Positions 1 to 9,308 are shown, numbered from the stretch's first letter. The stretch: 37,253 nucleotides of DNA from Flavobacteriaceae bacterium (GCA_017856205.1 JAFMFL010000008.1:1-37253); one strand, 5' to 3'. The notes: a model not told the origin generated them from the letters alone. Numbers and translations: made by a program.

Positions 1-846
1 AAGCCACAAAGTCCTGCGGTTTCAGTAGCCATTGCACTTCTAGACGAGCAGTTTGAAGCATTTGCCAAAAAGCATTTCACGAAGATAAAAGCGCGACTAA
101 AAATTGACGACGAGCAGCTAAAAGACTGCATGAACGAAATTGAAAAACTTAACCCAAAACCTGGTGCGGCATTTGGTAGCGATACGAAAATGAATGCGCA
201 AATTGTTCCTGATTTTACTATTCAATTGATTGACGGACAACTCAATCTTATTCTCAACGGGCGTAATGCACCTGAATTACATGTTTCTTCGGAATATCGT
301 AACATGCTTTCGGGCTACAAAGAAGCCAATAAAAAAAGTAAAGAGCAGAAAAAAGCCGTGCAATTTATCAAGCAAAAGCTAGATGCAGCACGGTGGTTTA
401 TTGATGCCATAAAGCAACGCCAACACACGCTATACGAAACCATGAAAACCATCATGGATTTTCAGCAAGACTATTTTCTCACTGGCGATGAGCAACAACT
501 AAAACCCATGATTTTAAAAGATATCGCCGACCGTATTGGCATGGATATTTCTACAGTTTCTAGGGTTGCCAATAGTAAATATGTGGATACGCCTTATGGA
601 ACTAAATTGGTAAAGTGGTTTTTCTCGGAAGGAATTACCAACGCTGCGGGCGAAGATGTTTCAACCATAGAAGTAAAAAAAGCTTTGGGCGATGTGATTG
701 CTGCTGAAGACAAAACCAGTCCGTTTACGGACGAACAATTGATGAATATCATGAACGAAAAGGGCTATCCCATTGCCCGCCGAACCGTGGCAAAATACCG
801 TGAAATGATCGGCGCCCCTGTAGCACGACTGCGGAAAGAGTTATAG
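1..846 (+). CDS. rpoN: RNA polymerase sigma-54 factor RpoN, C-terminal part (5' end outside window)
   Basis: Frame 1 is open from base 1 (KPQSPAVSVAIALLDEQFEAF...), so the ATG at 130 is internal. Sigma-54 DNA-binding domain features are present (LKDIADRIGMDISTVSRVANSKYVDTPYGT) and the C-terminal RpoN box is ARRTVAKYRE. Confidence 0.95.
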   Translation, partial: KPQSPAVSVAIALLDEQFEAFAKKHFTKIKARLKIDDEQLKDCMNEIEKLNPKPGAAFGSDTKMNAQIVPDFTIQLIDGQLNLILNGRNAPELHVSSEYRNMLSGYKEANKKSKEQKKAVQFIKQKLDAARWFIDAIKQRQHTLYETMKTIMDFQQDYFLTGDEQQLKPMILKDIADRIGMDISTVSRVANSKYVDTPYGTKLVKWFFSEGITNAAGEDVSTIEVKKALGDVIAAEDKTSPFTDEQLMNIMNEKGYPIARRTVAKYREMIGAPVARLRKEL

Positions 847-1104
847 ATTTTTTCTTTTTCTATCGTATCGATCAGTAAAAAGAAAGCCTAATCCAGCAAG
901 GATGTGCCCCCAACCAAAGAGGCTGTTTTCTTCAATTAAATTGAGTACTCCCAAGAAAATCAAAAAAATAACGTAGATATGTACTGAAATTCTGCGTAAC
1001 CGTTCTCGTTTGACCTCCGAGAGTTTGAAAACACGAATTATAAAATAATTTAACGCAAGTAGCACAAGAAGAGTAACCGCAAGAATAAGTAGTCCTTTTA
1101 TCAT
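841..1104 (-). CDS. Small hypothetical membrane protein (87 aa, several TM segments)
   Basis: ORF with hydrophobic segments and a basic C-terminus; its stop overlaps the rpoN stop. Confidence 0.6.
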   Translation of the reverse strand: MIKGLLILAVTLLVLLALNYFIIRVFKLSEVKRERLRRISVHIYVIFLIFLGVLNLIEENSLFGWGHILAGLGFLFTDRYDRKRKNL

Positions 1105-1184
1105 ATTTTTAGATTTTGGGTGTCCTAAAAATACAATATTAATACAAACTTGTCCTTGCTATGCTATTTTATATAGCCGATTAA

Positions 1185-2894
1185 TTATTCAATCTCTGTG
1201 TAGAACAGTTCCAACTGTAACTTTAAATCTGCAAGCGCAGGGTCAGTTGGGGTTGGTCCTACAAATACGGCCGACTTTGGTGAGGAAACGGTACCGGCAG
1301 GTATTTTATTTATAGAGGTATTGTCAACTTTTGCCATAGCAACAGCACCTTGCGTAGCAAATGCATTAGTGATTGACACTCGTAATGGTGCATTGACAGA
1401 ATCCTTGCTGATGATATCACGCAAATATTCAGTTAGCCTAATCTTGTAATAGTGGTTGTCATCATTTTTTACTAAAAATCCACCATACACCAACTTATTT
1501 TGGGTGCCAATAACGGACGCGTCTCTCAGGAAATCAATGATAGGCGCATTGGTATTGGCATTATACAAATACAAACGATTTGGAAGGCTTAAACCATGTT
1601 GCTCAACTGCTTGTTTGTCAATATGAAATGTGAGATTAGCTTCATTCAGCAACATTGACTTTCCTTTTATTGCTTCAAGTTCTTCATTGTCCTCAAATAG
1701 GGTAATGGTGGCTACACTTCCAAGCCCGCCCCCTAAGGCAATTTGTGTTGGTGCAGCAGCCGAAACTATACTGTTAAGCTCTGGTGCTGCAGCAGTCGTT
1801 TTAGTTATCGTATTAAATTTAAGCACCCCTGCATTAATCAAAAACTCCTTATTCTTATCTTCTATTTCAACAGGGTCGGTGTCTGGTTTTTTTGCTTTGT
1901 AGGTGTATGCAATTCGAATACTCATCCTATCAAAATCCAGCAACATAAGCATTGGTGAGCTAAAGTTGCTTGTTTCAATAGAAATAGATCTGAAATAGTC
2001 TAGCCAAAGTTCTGCTGTAGAGAGTTCAGTTGCGCCCTCCTTGTTAATGAGAAGTTGCTGAAAAATAGCTTTGTCTAATGGTACTCTAAGTCTCGGAGTT
2101 AGATTGTTATTCTCACCCTCAACAATAATTTCATTGAAGTTTAGATTAATATTCGCACTGCCAAGCTGCTGTTCTTTATACGTGCCAAAATTAAAATTAG
2201 AGTAATAGGGTTGGAGTTGTTCAAAGTTTTGATCAGGATCCAGCTGACGTAAAAAGTAGTTTAGTTTAGTTACTTCCACATCAAAAGTTGTCTCCCTATT
2301 TCCAAAGAGGGAATCAATGGCATACAATTTTTTGTCGGGGTATGGGTTTTCGGTCTCAGCGTCTCGTCCGTCTGGCGTTCCGTCGCCATCGGTATCAGGG
2401 TTTGTAGGATCCGTTCCGTTATTTCGTTCCGCAATATCGCTCACACCGTCACCGTCTGAGTCGCTATTTGGGTCCGAATCGTCAATGTCGTATTCGTCAA
2501 TCAATCCATCACTATCTGCATCTATTCTATTGGTGAAAAATGGAATTTCCAACCATACGTCTGTAATGGTTTCTTGCTCATCAAAACTTTCTGAGCTTTC
2601 TAATGCAGCACTTTTATCACCAAAAGTGGGTGCATACGAACTCAAATTAAATTGAGAAACCACAGCGGCAGCTGTTGTTCCAAACAAATTATCACGGTAT
2701 TCACCTAGTTGCAAGACCGCGCCTGTATTTGTCTGTGCCACATCGATTAGCGTATGTGAAACTTTTACTGGATAAAGTACCTTTTTTGCTTGAATAGTAT
2801 TTGGAGGGAATACCTCAGCGCCAACTTCATTAAACTTTTTATCGCATGAAACTAGGGCAAGCACAAGTGCAATAGGGAGAAATTTTTTAATCAT
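1185..2894 (-). CDS. DUF4270-family lipoprotein with an internal thrombospondin type-3-like Ca-binding repeat segment
   Basis: Internal Met at 2894 gives a lipoprotein signal (MIKKFLPIALVLALVSC). This start does not overlap the upstream gene end at 2902. DUF4270-like features include VGAEVFP, LGEYRDNLFG and LNYFLRQLDP; DSDGDGVSD/DTDGDGTPDG repeats are present. Confidence 0.8.
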   Translation of the reverse strand: MIKKFLPIALVLALVSCDKKFNEVGAEVFPPNTIQAKKVLYPVKVSHTLIDVAQTNTGAVLQLGEYRDNLFGTTAAAVVSQFNLSSYAPTFGDKSAALESSESFDEQETITDVWLEIPFFTNRIDADSDGLIDEYDIDDSDPNSDSDGDGVSDIAERNNGTDPTNPDTDGDGTPDGRDAETENPYPDKKLYAIDSLFGNRETTFDVEVTKLNYFLRQLDPDQNFEQLQPYYSNFNFGTYKEQQLGSANINLNFNEIIVEGENNNLTPRLRVPLDKAIFQQLLINKEGATELSTAELWLDYFRSISIETSNFSSPMLMLLDFDRMSIRIAYTYKAKKPDTDPVEIEDKNKEFLINAGVLKFNTITKTTAAAPELNSIVSAAAPTQIALGGGLGSVATITLFEDNEELEAIKGKSMLLNEANLTFHIDKQAVEQHGLSLPNRLYLYNANTNAPIIDFLRDASVIGTQNKLVYGGFLVKNDDNHYYKIRLTEYLRDIISKDSVNAPLRVSITNAFATQGAVAMAKVDNTSINKIPAGTVSSPKSAVFVGPTPTDPALADLKLQLELFYTEIE

Positions 2895-2901
2895 TCGGGT
2901 T

Positions 2902-3705
2902 TTAAAATTCAGTCTGATAAAAGGTTTCGTGGGCATCAAGCGCATCGGATTCTTTACTTAATTCCAAAATAGGTTTTGAGCTGCTGAAAGCAATCTTTTT
3001 TACTACATCACTGACTTCTTCACTCGCAATAATAATGCCATCTGAGTGCTGCACCGCATTTGAATACAATGCATCAAGCGTTGGTTTTTTCAAATCGATC
3101 ATGTGTTCAGCTTCTATACCATCAAAAGCAATTTTTGAAAACAAATCTCCACCTAATTTTCCTTCAAAAGGAGGCGCAAAGAAGGAGGTCACGATTTTGG
3201 TATTTGCAAGCAACGGCTCATCCTTATAATAAAACTTACAATAAAGCGGCACCAAAGCAGCTATCCAACCCTGAACATGAATAATATTGGGTGACCAATT
3301 CAATTTTTTTACTGTTTCGATGACCCCCTTAGCAAAGAAAATAGCCCGTTCTTCGTTGTCAGCATAAAGCTTTCCGCTTTCTTCAGCATATAATCCACGA
3401 CCTTTAAAATAATCTTCGTTATCAATAAAGTACACTTGCATTCGCTCTTTTGGAATAGACGCCACTTTGATAATCAATGGCATGTCTATATCATTGACAA
3501 CCAGATTCATGCCTGAAAGACGTATCACTTCATGTAATTGATGACGGCGTTCGTTAATCAATCCGTATTTTGGAATAAAAATCCGCGTTTGCCCACCACG
3601 ATCATTAACCATTTTTGGGATTTCAAACGCCAAATTGGAAAGCTCAGTATGTGGAAGGTACGGTACGACTTCTGATGATATGTATAATATCTTTTTGTCT
3701 TTCAT
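2902..3705 (-). CDS. Glycogen/starch synthase catalytic-domain-type protein (GT5 N-terminal domain only)
   Basis: MKDKKILYISSEVVPY...GG.TRIFIPKYG...NIIHVQGWIAALVPLY resembles the starch synthase N-terminal domain. Only 267 aa, so the C-terminal GT-B half is missing. Confidence 0.75.
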   Translation of the reverse strand: MKDKKILYISSEVVPYLPHTELSNLAFEIPKMVNDRGGQTRIFIPKYGLINERRHQLHEVIRLSGMNLVVNDIDMPLIIKVASIPKERMQVYFIDNEDYFKGRGLYAEESGKLYADNEERAIFFAKGVIETVKKLNWSPNIIHVQGWIAALVPLYCKFYYKDEPLLANTKIVTSFFAPPFEGKLGGDLFSKIAFDGIEAEHMIDLKKPTLDALYSNAVQHSDGIIIASEEVSDVVKKIAFSSSKPILELSKESDALDAHETFYQTEF

Positions 3706-3737
3706 AAAGGAGCAAGTCGTATTTGTGGATTAGAATG

Positions 3738-3745
3738 CAAATTTA
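3738..3745 (-). promoter_or_regulatory. Bacteroidota-type -7 element TAAATTTG upstream of the starch-synthase-domain gene
   Basis: TAnnTTTG match about 33 bp upstream of the start at 3705; no clear -33 TTG. Confidence 0.45.
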
Positions 3746-3791
3746 CTAAAAATTTAAACGACTTTTGTGCTCAATCACTACGTGCTTAACT

Positions 3792-4628
3792 ATGTCGCTA
3801 TATCGTAAATTAAAAGAGGTTCATAATACACGTCAAAAACAACGGGCATATCAGTCTGGTTTGGTTCCCACTATGGGCGCATTACACCAAGGACATCTAG
3901 CACTAATAGCACAAGCAAAAGAAGAAAACGAAAGTGTTTGGGTAACCATTTTTGTGAATCCAACCCAATTTAACAATCCTTCCGATTTGGATGCCTACCC
4001 TGAAAGTCTTGCTGCTGATGTGGAGGCAATTCACGGCATTGATCCGAACATAAATGTTTTTGCGCCAACGGTTTCAGAGATGTACCCTGAAAAAGCGGAG
4101 GCAAGTACATTCTCATTTAATGGATTAGATAAGGTAATGGAAGGGGCAGACCGCCCAGGACATTTTAATGGAGTTCTTACAATTGTATCTAAGCTATTTG
4201 AAGCCATAAAACCCCATCGAGCCTATTTTGGAGAAAAAGATTTTCAACAGTTACAAATCATTAAAAATTGGGTAGATAAATCAGCAATTCCTACAACCAT
4301 AGTATCGTGTCCTATCGTAAGAGAAGCTAACGGGCTTGCCATGAGTTCGCGAAACGTACTTCTTTCAAAAGCTGTTAGAGCCGAAGCGGGTTTTATTTTC
4401 GAAACCCTAAAATATTGCGCTGGCAGAGGGATGAAAAAAACAGATATATACACCCACATTGCAAATGCCTTTGCAAAACATCCAAAGTTTACCCTGAACT
4501 ACGCTATGTGCGTTGATGAAAATACACTGCAGGAAGTTTTTGAAGTTAACCCACATAAAAAGCAACGTATTTTTGTGGCAACTTCTGTAGAAGGGGTTCG
4601 ATTAATCGATAATATCGCATTAAATTAA
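3792..4628 (+). CDS. panC: Pantoate--beta-alanine ligase
   Basis: VPTMGALHQGHLALI, FVNPTQFN, DRPGHFNGVLTIVSKLF, FGEKDFQQL, REANGLAMSSRN motifs. Likely start is ATG 3792. Confidence 0.95.
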   Translation: MSLYRKLKEVHNTRQKQRAYQSGLVPTMGALHQGHLALIAQAKEENESVWVTIFVNPTQFNNPSDLDAYPESLAADVEAIHGIDPNINVFAPTVSEMYPEKAEASTFSFNGLDKVMEGADRPGHFNGVLTIVSKLFEAIKPHRAYFGEKDFQQLQIIKNWVDKSAIPTTIVSCPIVREANGLAMSSRNVLLSKAVRAEAGFIFETLKYCAGRGMKKTDIYTHIANAFAKHPKFTLNYAMCVDENTLQEVFEVNPHKKQRIFVATSVEGVRLIDNIALN

Positions 4629-4649
4629 AGCACTCTTTTTTTTAAACTA

Positions 4650-4760
4650 TTCTCGATATAATTTCTGAATGCGATGAGCATGTCATATCGAGTGAAATTC
4701 TGAAAAAAATTTAGTTCGAGATATGACTTATTCAAATTATTTTCCTACAGTTTTATAAAC
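4650..4760. repeat. Degenerate copy of intergenic palindromic repeat (TTCTCGATA...GTCATATCGAG...CGAGATATGAC...TACAGTTTTATAA)
   Basis: Shares CTCGATA/CGAG words and a TTCAAA...TTTnCTACAG-TTTTATAA core with the element at 9949-10095. Internal GTCATATC...(GA)TATGAC palindrome at 4682-4727. Confidence 0.55.
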
Positions 4761-4783
4761 TTAAATGAGTTGATTAAAATAAG

Positions 4784-4791
4784 TACATTTG
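4784..4791 (+). promoter_or_regulatory. -7 element TACATTTG immediately upstream of the panD start codon
   Basis: TACATTTGCGCCATG; box ends 4 nt before ATG 4796. Confidence 0.55.
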
Positions 4792-4795
4792 CGCC

Positions 4796-5146
4796 ATGCA
4801 AATTGAGGTTTTAAAATCTAAAATTCATCGTGTAAGTGTCACGGGTGCCGAGTTAGACTACATTGGCAGCATTACCATTGACAAAACCCTTATGGATGCT
4901 GCAAATATCATTGCAGGCGAAAAGGTGCAAGTAGTAAATGTAAACAACGGCGAGCGACTTGAAACCTATGTCATTGAAGGGTTAGCAGATTCAGGTGAAA
5001 TTACCCTTAACGGGCCTGCTGCACGAAAAGTACAAAAAGGAGATGTGATTATTATCATCAGCTATGCCAGCATGACTTTTGAAGCCGCCAAATCTTTTAC
5101 CCCAACATTGATTTTTCCAAACACCTCCACTAATACCCTGGACTAA
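4796..5146 (+). CDS. panD: Aspartate 1-decarboxylase precursor
   Basis: [52 protein letters not shown], including the YxGSI self-cleavage site; adjacent to panC. Confidence 0.97.
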   Translation: MQIEVLKSKIHRVSVTGAELDYIGSITIDKTLMDAANIIAGEKVQVVNVNNGERLETYVIEGLADSGEITLNGPAARKVQKGDVIIIISYASMTFEAAKSFTPTLIFPNTSTNTLD

Positions 5147-5150
5147 TTCC

Positions 5151-6107
5151 ATGTCTTCATTCCTTAAGCTCCTTAAAAATGTAGTTCCATTAGGGCTTGG
5201 GCTGTATTTGGTATATTTTTCATTTGCAAGTACCACTGAGGAAGATCGCGCACAAATTATCGCTGCTGTCAAACAAGCCGATTTAAAATTTGTGCTTTTA
5301 TCCTTAGTTTTTGGCGCATTAAGTCACCTATCCCGTGCCTATCGTTGGAATTTTTTACTCAAACCCCTTGGCTACCAACCCTCGTTTATCATTAGAACGC
5401 TTACCGTAATGATTTCCTATTTCTCCAATTTAGGTATTCCTCGCTCTGGAGAAGTATTACGCGCTACCGCATTGGCAACTTATGCCAATGTTCCGTTTCA
5501 TAAAGGCTTTGGTACCATCGTTACCGAGCGTATCATTGACCTCATATTATTGTTCTCCTTTATTGGTTTCGGCTTTTTGCTTCATCGTGATTTGCTCTTA
5601 GAGGTTATTGGGGGTCCAATATTTAACCCCTATACCTTACTTTGGATAGCAGCAGCTGCGGTGCTGTTTTTTGTGTTCATTCGAAAACTTAAACACTCAC
5701 AAAAATTGTGGGCTTTAAAAATTGTTGGTTTTTTTAATGGGCTTTGGGCGGGAATGCTATCGGTGCGCACCTTGAAAAATAGATGGGCGTTTATAATGCA
5801 CACGTTGTTTATATGGGGAATGTATTTGATGATGTTTTGGGCGGTTACCTTTGCCCTGCCCGAAACAAGCGGATTGTCTCTTTCGGCTATTCTTCCAGCA
5901 TTTATTGCTGGTGGTTTTGCTATGTCTGCCACAAATGGCGGAATTGGTTTATATCCGTTGGCGGTAGCTGCAGTACTGCAAGCTTTTGAGGTGTCTTATC
6001 CCCAAGCCTTGGCGTTTGGTTGGGTTATGTGGACAGGGCAAACCCTCATGGTAGTGGTATTTGGTAGCCTTTCTTTTTTACTCCTTCCCATTTTGTCCAA
6101 AAAATAA
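5151..6107 (+). CDS. Flippase-like / lysylphosphatidylglycerol synthase TM-domain protein
   Basis: About 318 aa with many TM segments; LSRAYRWNFLLKPLGY, PRSGEVLRA, GTIVTERIIDL, TNGGIGLYP motifs of the LPG synthase TM family. Confidence 0.85.
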   Translation: MSSFLKLLKNVVPLGLGLYLVYFSFASTTEEDRAQIIAAVKQADLKFVLLSLVFGALSHLSRAYRWNFLLKPLGYQPSFIIRTLTVMISYFSNLGIPRSGEVLRATALATYANVPFHKGFGTIVTERIIDLILLFSFIGFGFLLHRDLLLEVIGGPIFNPYTLLWIAAAAVLFFVFIRKLKHSQKLWALKIVGFFNGLWAGMLSVRTLKNRWAFIMHTLFIWGMYLMMFWAVTFALPETSGLSLSAILPAFIAGGFAMSATNGGIGLYPLAVAAVLQAFEVSYPQALAFGWVMWTGQTLMVVVFGSLSFLLLPILSKK

Positions 6108-6120
6108 GTAGCTTCGCTTA

Positions 6121-7470
6121 ATGGCAAAAGTCAAAAAAGCATTTTTTTGTACCCACTGTGGTACACAACACACACAATGGCAGGGGCAATGTAGCTCTTG
6201 TAAAAGCTGGAACACACTTCAAGAGGAAGTTTTGGACAACCCCAAAAAAGCGGCATGGCAATCTGAAAAAGCTGCGCCTATAAAGGCAAGTCCTGTGCGT
6301 ATTCAAGATGTAGCCATAGATGCACTAAAGCGACTTTCTTCTGGCGATCCTGAACTCGATCGTGTGTTGGGCGGGGGAATTGTGCCTGGTGCCATGATGC
6401 TTGTGGGCGGTGAACCCGGCATTGGAAAATCTACATTATTGCTACAAGTTGCACTTTCTGTCACAGGAAAAGTGGTTTATGTATCCGGAGAGGAAAGCGA
6501 ACAGCAAATTAAACTACGAAGCGCACGTGTGACTGAAGAAAGTAGCGAATGTTATTTACTAGCAGAAACACATACGCAATCGCTTTTACACCATTTAGGT
6601 AAACTACAACCCGCACTTGTTGTTATTGATTCCATTCAAACATTACATTCCGATGTCATTGATAGTACCGCAGGAAGCGTATCACAAATTCGCGCCTGTA
6701 CTGCCGAATTGCTACAGTTTGCCAAAAGCACACAAACACCTGTTTTTTTGGTAGGGCATATTACCAAAGATGGTGCCATTGCAGGACCAAAAGTGCTGGA
6801 ACATATGGTAGATACTGTGCTCCATTTTGAAGGGGACAGAAATCATGTCTATCGCATTTTACGTGCCCACAAAAACCGTTTTGGTACTACGGCTGAATTG
6901 GGCATTTACACCATGGCACAAGAAGGACTTTTGCCTGTTGCCAACCCTAGTGCGTTGCTTATTTCTTCTGAAAGTGCTGGGCTTAGTGGACACGCCATTG
7001 GTACTACTGTTGAGGGCATTCGCCCCATGCTGATTGAGATGCAAGCCCTTGTAAGTTCTGCCGTATATGGGACACCGCAGCGCAGTAGCACAGGTTTTGA
7101 TAACAAACGTCTAAACATGCTGTTGGCGGTTTTGGAAAAACGCGCTGGCTTTCAGTTAGGCGCAAAAGATGTGTTTCTAAATCTTGCTGGTGGACTTCGC
7201 CTTGACGATCCGGGATTGGATTTGGCGGTTATGGCGGCCATTCTCTCCAGTAGTTTGGATGTTGCTATTCCTAAGGGCTATACGTTTGCTGCCGAGGTAG
7301 GACTTTCGGGCGAATTGCGCAATGTTCCCAAAATGGAACAACGTATGCAAGAAGCCACAAAACTAGGCTTTGAGCGTATGGTCGTGGCGCAAAAAGTACC
7401 CGCAGCACCCAAAGGGCTGGAGCTTATTCGGCTAGCTACCATTCAAGAGGTAGTAGCGCATTTGTTTTAA
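6121..7470 (+). CDS. radA: DNA repair protein RadA
   Basis: Zinc finger FFCTHCGTQHTQWQGQCSSCKSWNT, Walker A GGEPGIGKSTLLLQ, KNRFG motif, Lon-like C-terminal domain. Confidence 0.97.
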   Translation: MAKVKKAFFCTHCGTQHTQWQGQCSSCKSWNTLQEEVLDNPKKAAWQSEKAAPIKASPVRIQDVAIDALKRLSSGDPELDRVLGGGIVPGAMMLVGGEPGIGKSTLLLQVALSVTGKVVYVSGEESEQQIKLRSARVTEESSECYLLAETHTQSLLHHLGKLQPALVVIDSIQTLHSDVIDSTAGSVSQIRACTAELLQFAKSTQTPVFLVGHITKDGAIAGPKVLEHMVDTVLHFEGDRNHVYRILRAHKNRFGTTAELGIYTMAQEGLLPVANPSALLISSESAGLSGHAIGTTVEGIRPMLIEMQALVSSAVYGTPQRSSTGFDNKRLNMLLAVLEKRAGFQLGAKDVFLNLAGGLRLDDPGLDLAVMAAILSSSLDVAIPKGYTFAAEVGLSGELRNVPKMEQRMQEATKLGFERMVVAQKVPAAPKGLELIRLATIQEVVAHLF

Positions 7471-8504
7471 GGCGAAGGGTTTGGCATTCGGTTATGCACG
7501 GCATCAATTTCTGCTAAAATATCTTCTGATAAGGTTACATCGGCAATAGCAATGTTTTCAGCCAACTGCGCCATGGTGGTGGCGCCAATAATATTGGACG
7601 TTACAAAAGGGCGATCCGTAACAAATGCTAACGAAAGCTGCGTTAACGACAACTGATGCTTTTCCGCAATCTTGGCATAGGCTTCTGTTGCTACCGTGGC
7701 TTCTTTGCTGCTATACCGTGCCATACGGGGAAATAATTTTAACCTGCTTTTTTCGGGCAGATTTCCACCGCGGTATTTTCCAGTAAGCACACCAAATGCT
7801 AACGGGGAATATGCCAATAATCCCAATTGTTCTCGATGCGAAACCTCCGCATTTCCCACCTCAAAAGTACGATTGAGCAAGGAGTACGGGTTTTGAATCG
7901 TTTTCATTCGGGGTAGGTTTTTGTGTTCGGCTAAGGCAAGGTATTTCATCGCACCCCAAGGCGTTTCATTAGATATACCTATCTGTCTTATTTTTCCTTC
8001 TTTAATAAACTCGGCAAGGGTTTCTAAAACTTGTTGAAAATTGATTTCCCATTGCTCATTTTCATCTGGTGCATAATCTCGTTTTCCAAAAAAATTGGCG
8101 TTGCGTTCGGGCCAATGCAGTTGGTATAAATCAATGTAATCTGTTTTTAAGCGCATCAAACTTCCTTCCAACGCCTCACGAATGCTATCGGGCGTAAAGC
8201 CCGTGGTGCGAATGTGAGCGGTATAAGCACCTGGTCCTGCAATTTTGGTGGCTAACACTACCTTATCGCGGTTTTTACGCTGCTCAAACCAATTGCCGAT
8301 AATCCGCTCCGTGTCGGCGTAGGTTTCTGCGTTGGCAGGAACAGGGTACAGTTCTGCTGAATCAAAAAAATTCACTCCTTTTTCTAGGGCGTAATCCATT
8401 TGTTCAAAGCCATCGTTTTGCGTGTTTTGGTTGCCCCAAGTCATGGTGCCTAGGCAAATTTTACTCACCCGAATATCGGTGTGCGGAATTGTCGTGTATT
8501 TCAT
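7467..8504 (-). CDS. Aldo/keto reductase (Tas/YajO-like)
   Basis: MKYTTIPHTDIRVSKICLGTMTWGNQN, NFFDSAELYP, DYIDLYQLHWP, IGISNETPWG. Confidence 0.93.
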   Translation of the reverse strand: MKYTTIPHTDIRVSKICLGTMTWGNQNTQNDGFEQMDYALEKGVNFFDSAELYPVPANAETYADTERIIGNWFEQRKNRDKVVLATKIAGPGAYTAHIRTTGFTPDSIREALEGSLMRLKTDYIDLYQLHWPERNANFFGKRDYAPDENEQWEINFQQVLETLAEFIKEGKIRQIGISNETPWGAMKYLALAEHKNLPRMKTIQNPYSLLNRTFEVGNAEVSHREQLGLLAYSPLAFGVLTGKYRGGNLPEKSRLKLFPRMARYSSKEATVATEAYAKIAEKHQLSLTQLSLAFVTDRPFVTSNIIGATTMAQLAENIAIADVTLSEDILAEIDAVHNRMPNPSP

Positions 8505-8507
8505 AAT

Positions 8508-9272
8508 TTAAATTGCTAGCGTTACACCTACAGGACAGTGGTCAGAGTGGATAGCTTGGGGAAGTATAAATGCACGTTCAATATTGTTTTTAAGCGGTTC
8601 AGAAACCATGGCGTAATCAATGCGCCAACCCTTATTGTTATTTCGGGCATTGGCGCGGTAACTCCACCAACTATAATGATGTGGCTCCTTATTTATATGT
8701 CGAAACGAATCCACAAAACCGCTACGAATAAAGCCGTCTAGCCAAGTACGTTCTTCGGACAAAAAGCCCGAAACCTTTGCATTGCGCACCGGGTCGTGAA
8801 TATCTATGGCTTCATGGCAAATGTTGTAATCGCCACAAATGACCAAATTAGGAAAGTCTTTTTTTAGGGTATCTATGTAGGATTGAAAATCATCCATATA
8901 GGTGAATTTATACGCCAAGCGATCGGGGTTGGTACCCGAAGGCAAATACAAACTCATTACAGAAACATTGTCAAAATCAACACGCAAATTGCGCCCTTCG
9001 GTATCCATATAATCTATACCTGTGCCGTAGGCAACATTATTGGGTTTTTGCTTACACAAAATAGCAACAGAGCTATACCCCTTCTTTTGTGCCGAAAACC
9101 AATAGTGATACGGATAGCCTGCCTTTTCAAAAACCGTAAGGTCAAGTTGCTCGGGCCGGGCTTTGGTCTCCTGAAGGCAAAGCACATCTGGCGATGCCGC
9201 TTGTAACCAATCCAAAAAACCTTTGTTGAGTGCCGCACGAATGCCGTTTACATTGTATGAAATAATTTGCAT
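8508..9272 (-). CDS. xth: Exodeoxyribonuclease III
   Basis: MQIISYNVNGIRAALNKGFLDWLQAASPDVLCLQETKA, GDYNICHEAIDIHDP, WRIDYAMVS, SDHCPVGV. Start refined to Met6 of the ORF. Confidence 0.95.
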   Translation of the reverse strand: MQIISYNVNGIRAALNKGFLDWLQAASPDVLCLQETKARPEQLDLTVFEKAGYPYHYWFSAQKKGYSSVAILCKQKPNNVAYGTGIDYMDTEGRNLRVDFDNVSVMSLYLPSGTNPDRLAYKFTYMDDFQSYIDTLKKDFPNLVICGDYNICHEAIDIHDPVRNAKVSGFLSEERTWLDGFIRSGFVDSFRHINKEPHHYSWWSYRANARNNNKGWRIDYAMVSEPLKNNIERAFILPQAIHSDHCPVGVTLAI

Positions 9273-9308
9273 AGGGCTAAAATACAAACTAATGGCACAA
9301 ATTTTGCG

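Noticed and set aside
1630-2655. Plus-strand ORFs (90, 71 and 112 aa) opposite the DUF4270 gene
   Set aside because: Antisense shadows of a strong minus-strand CDS; composition such as SVSASRPSGVPSPSVSG mirrors the acidic repeat codons; no family resemblance.
5630-5932. 100-aa minus ORF inside the flippase-like gene
   Set aside because: Antisense shadow of a well-supported membrane protein CDS.
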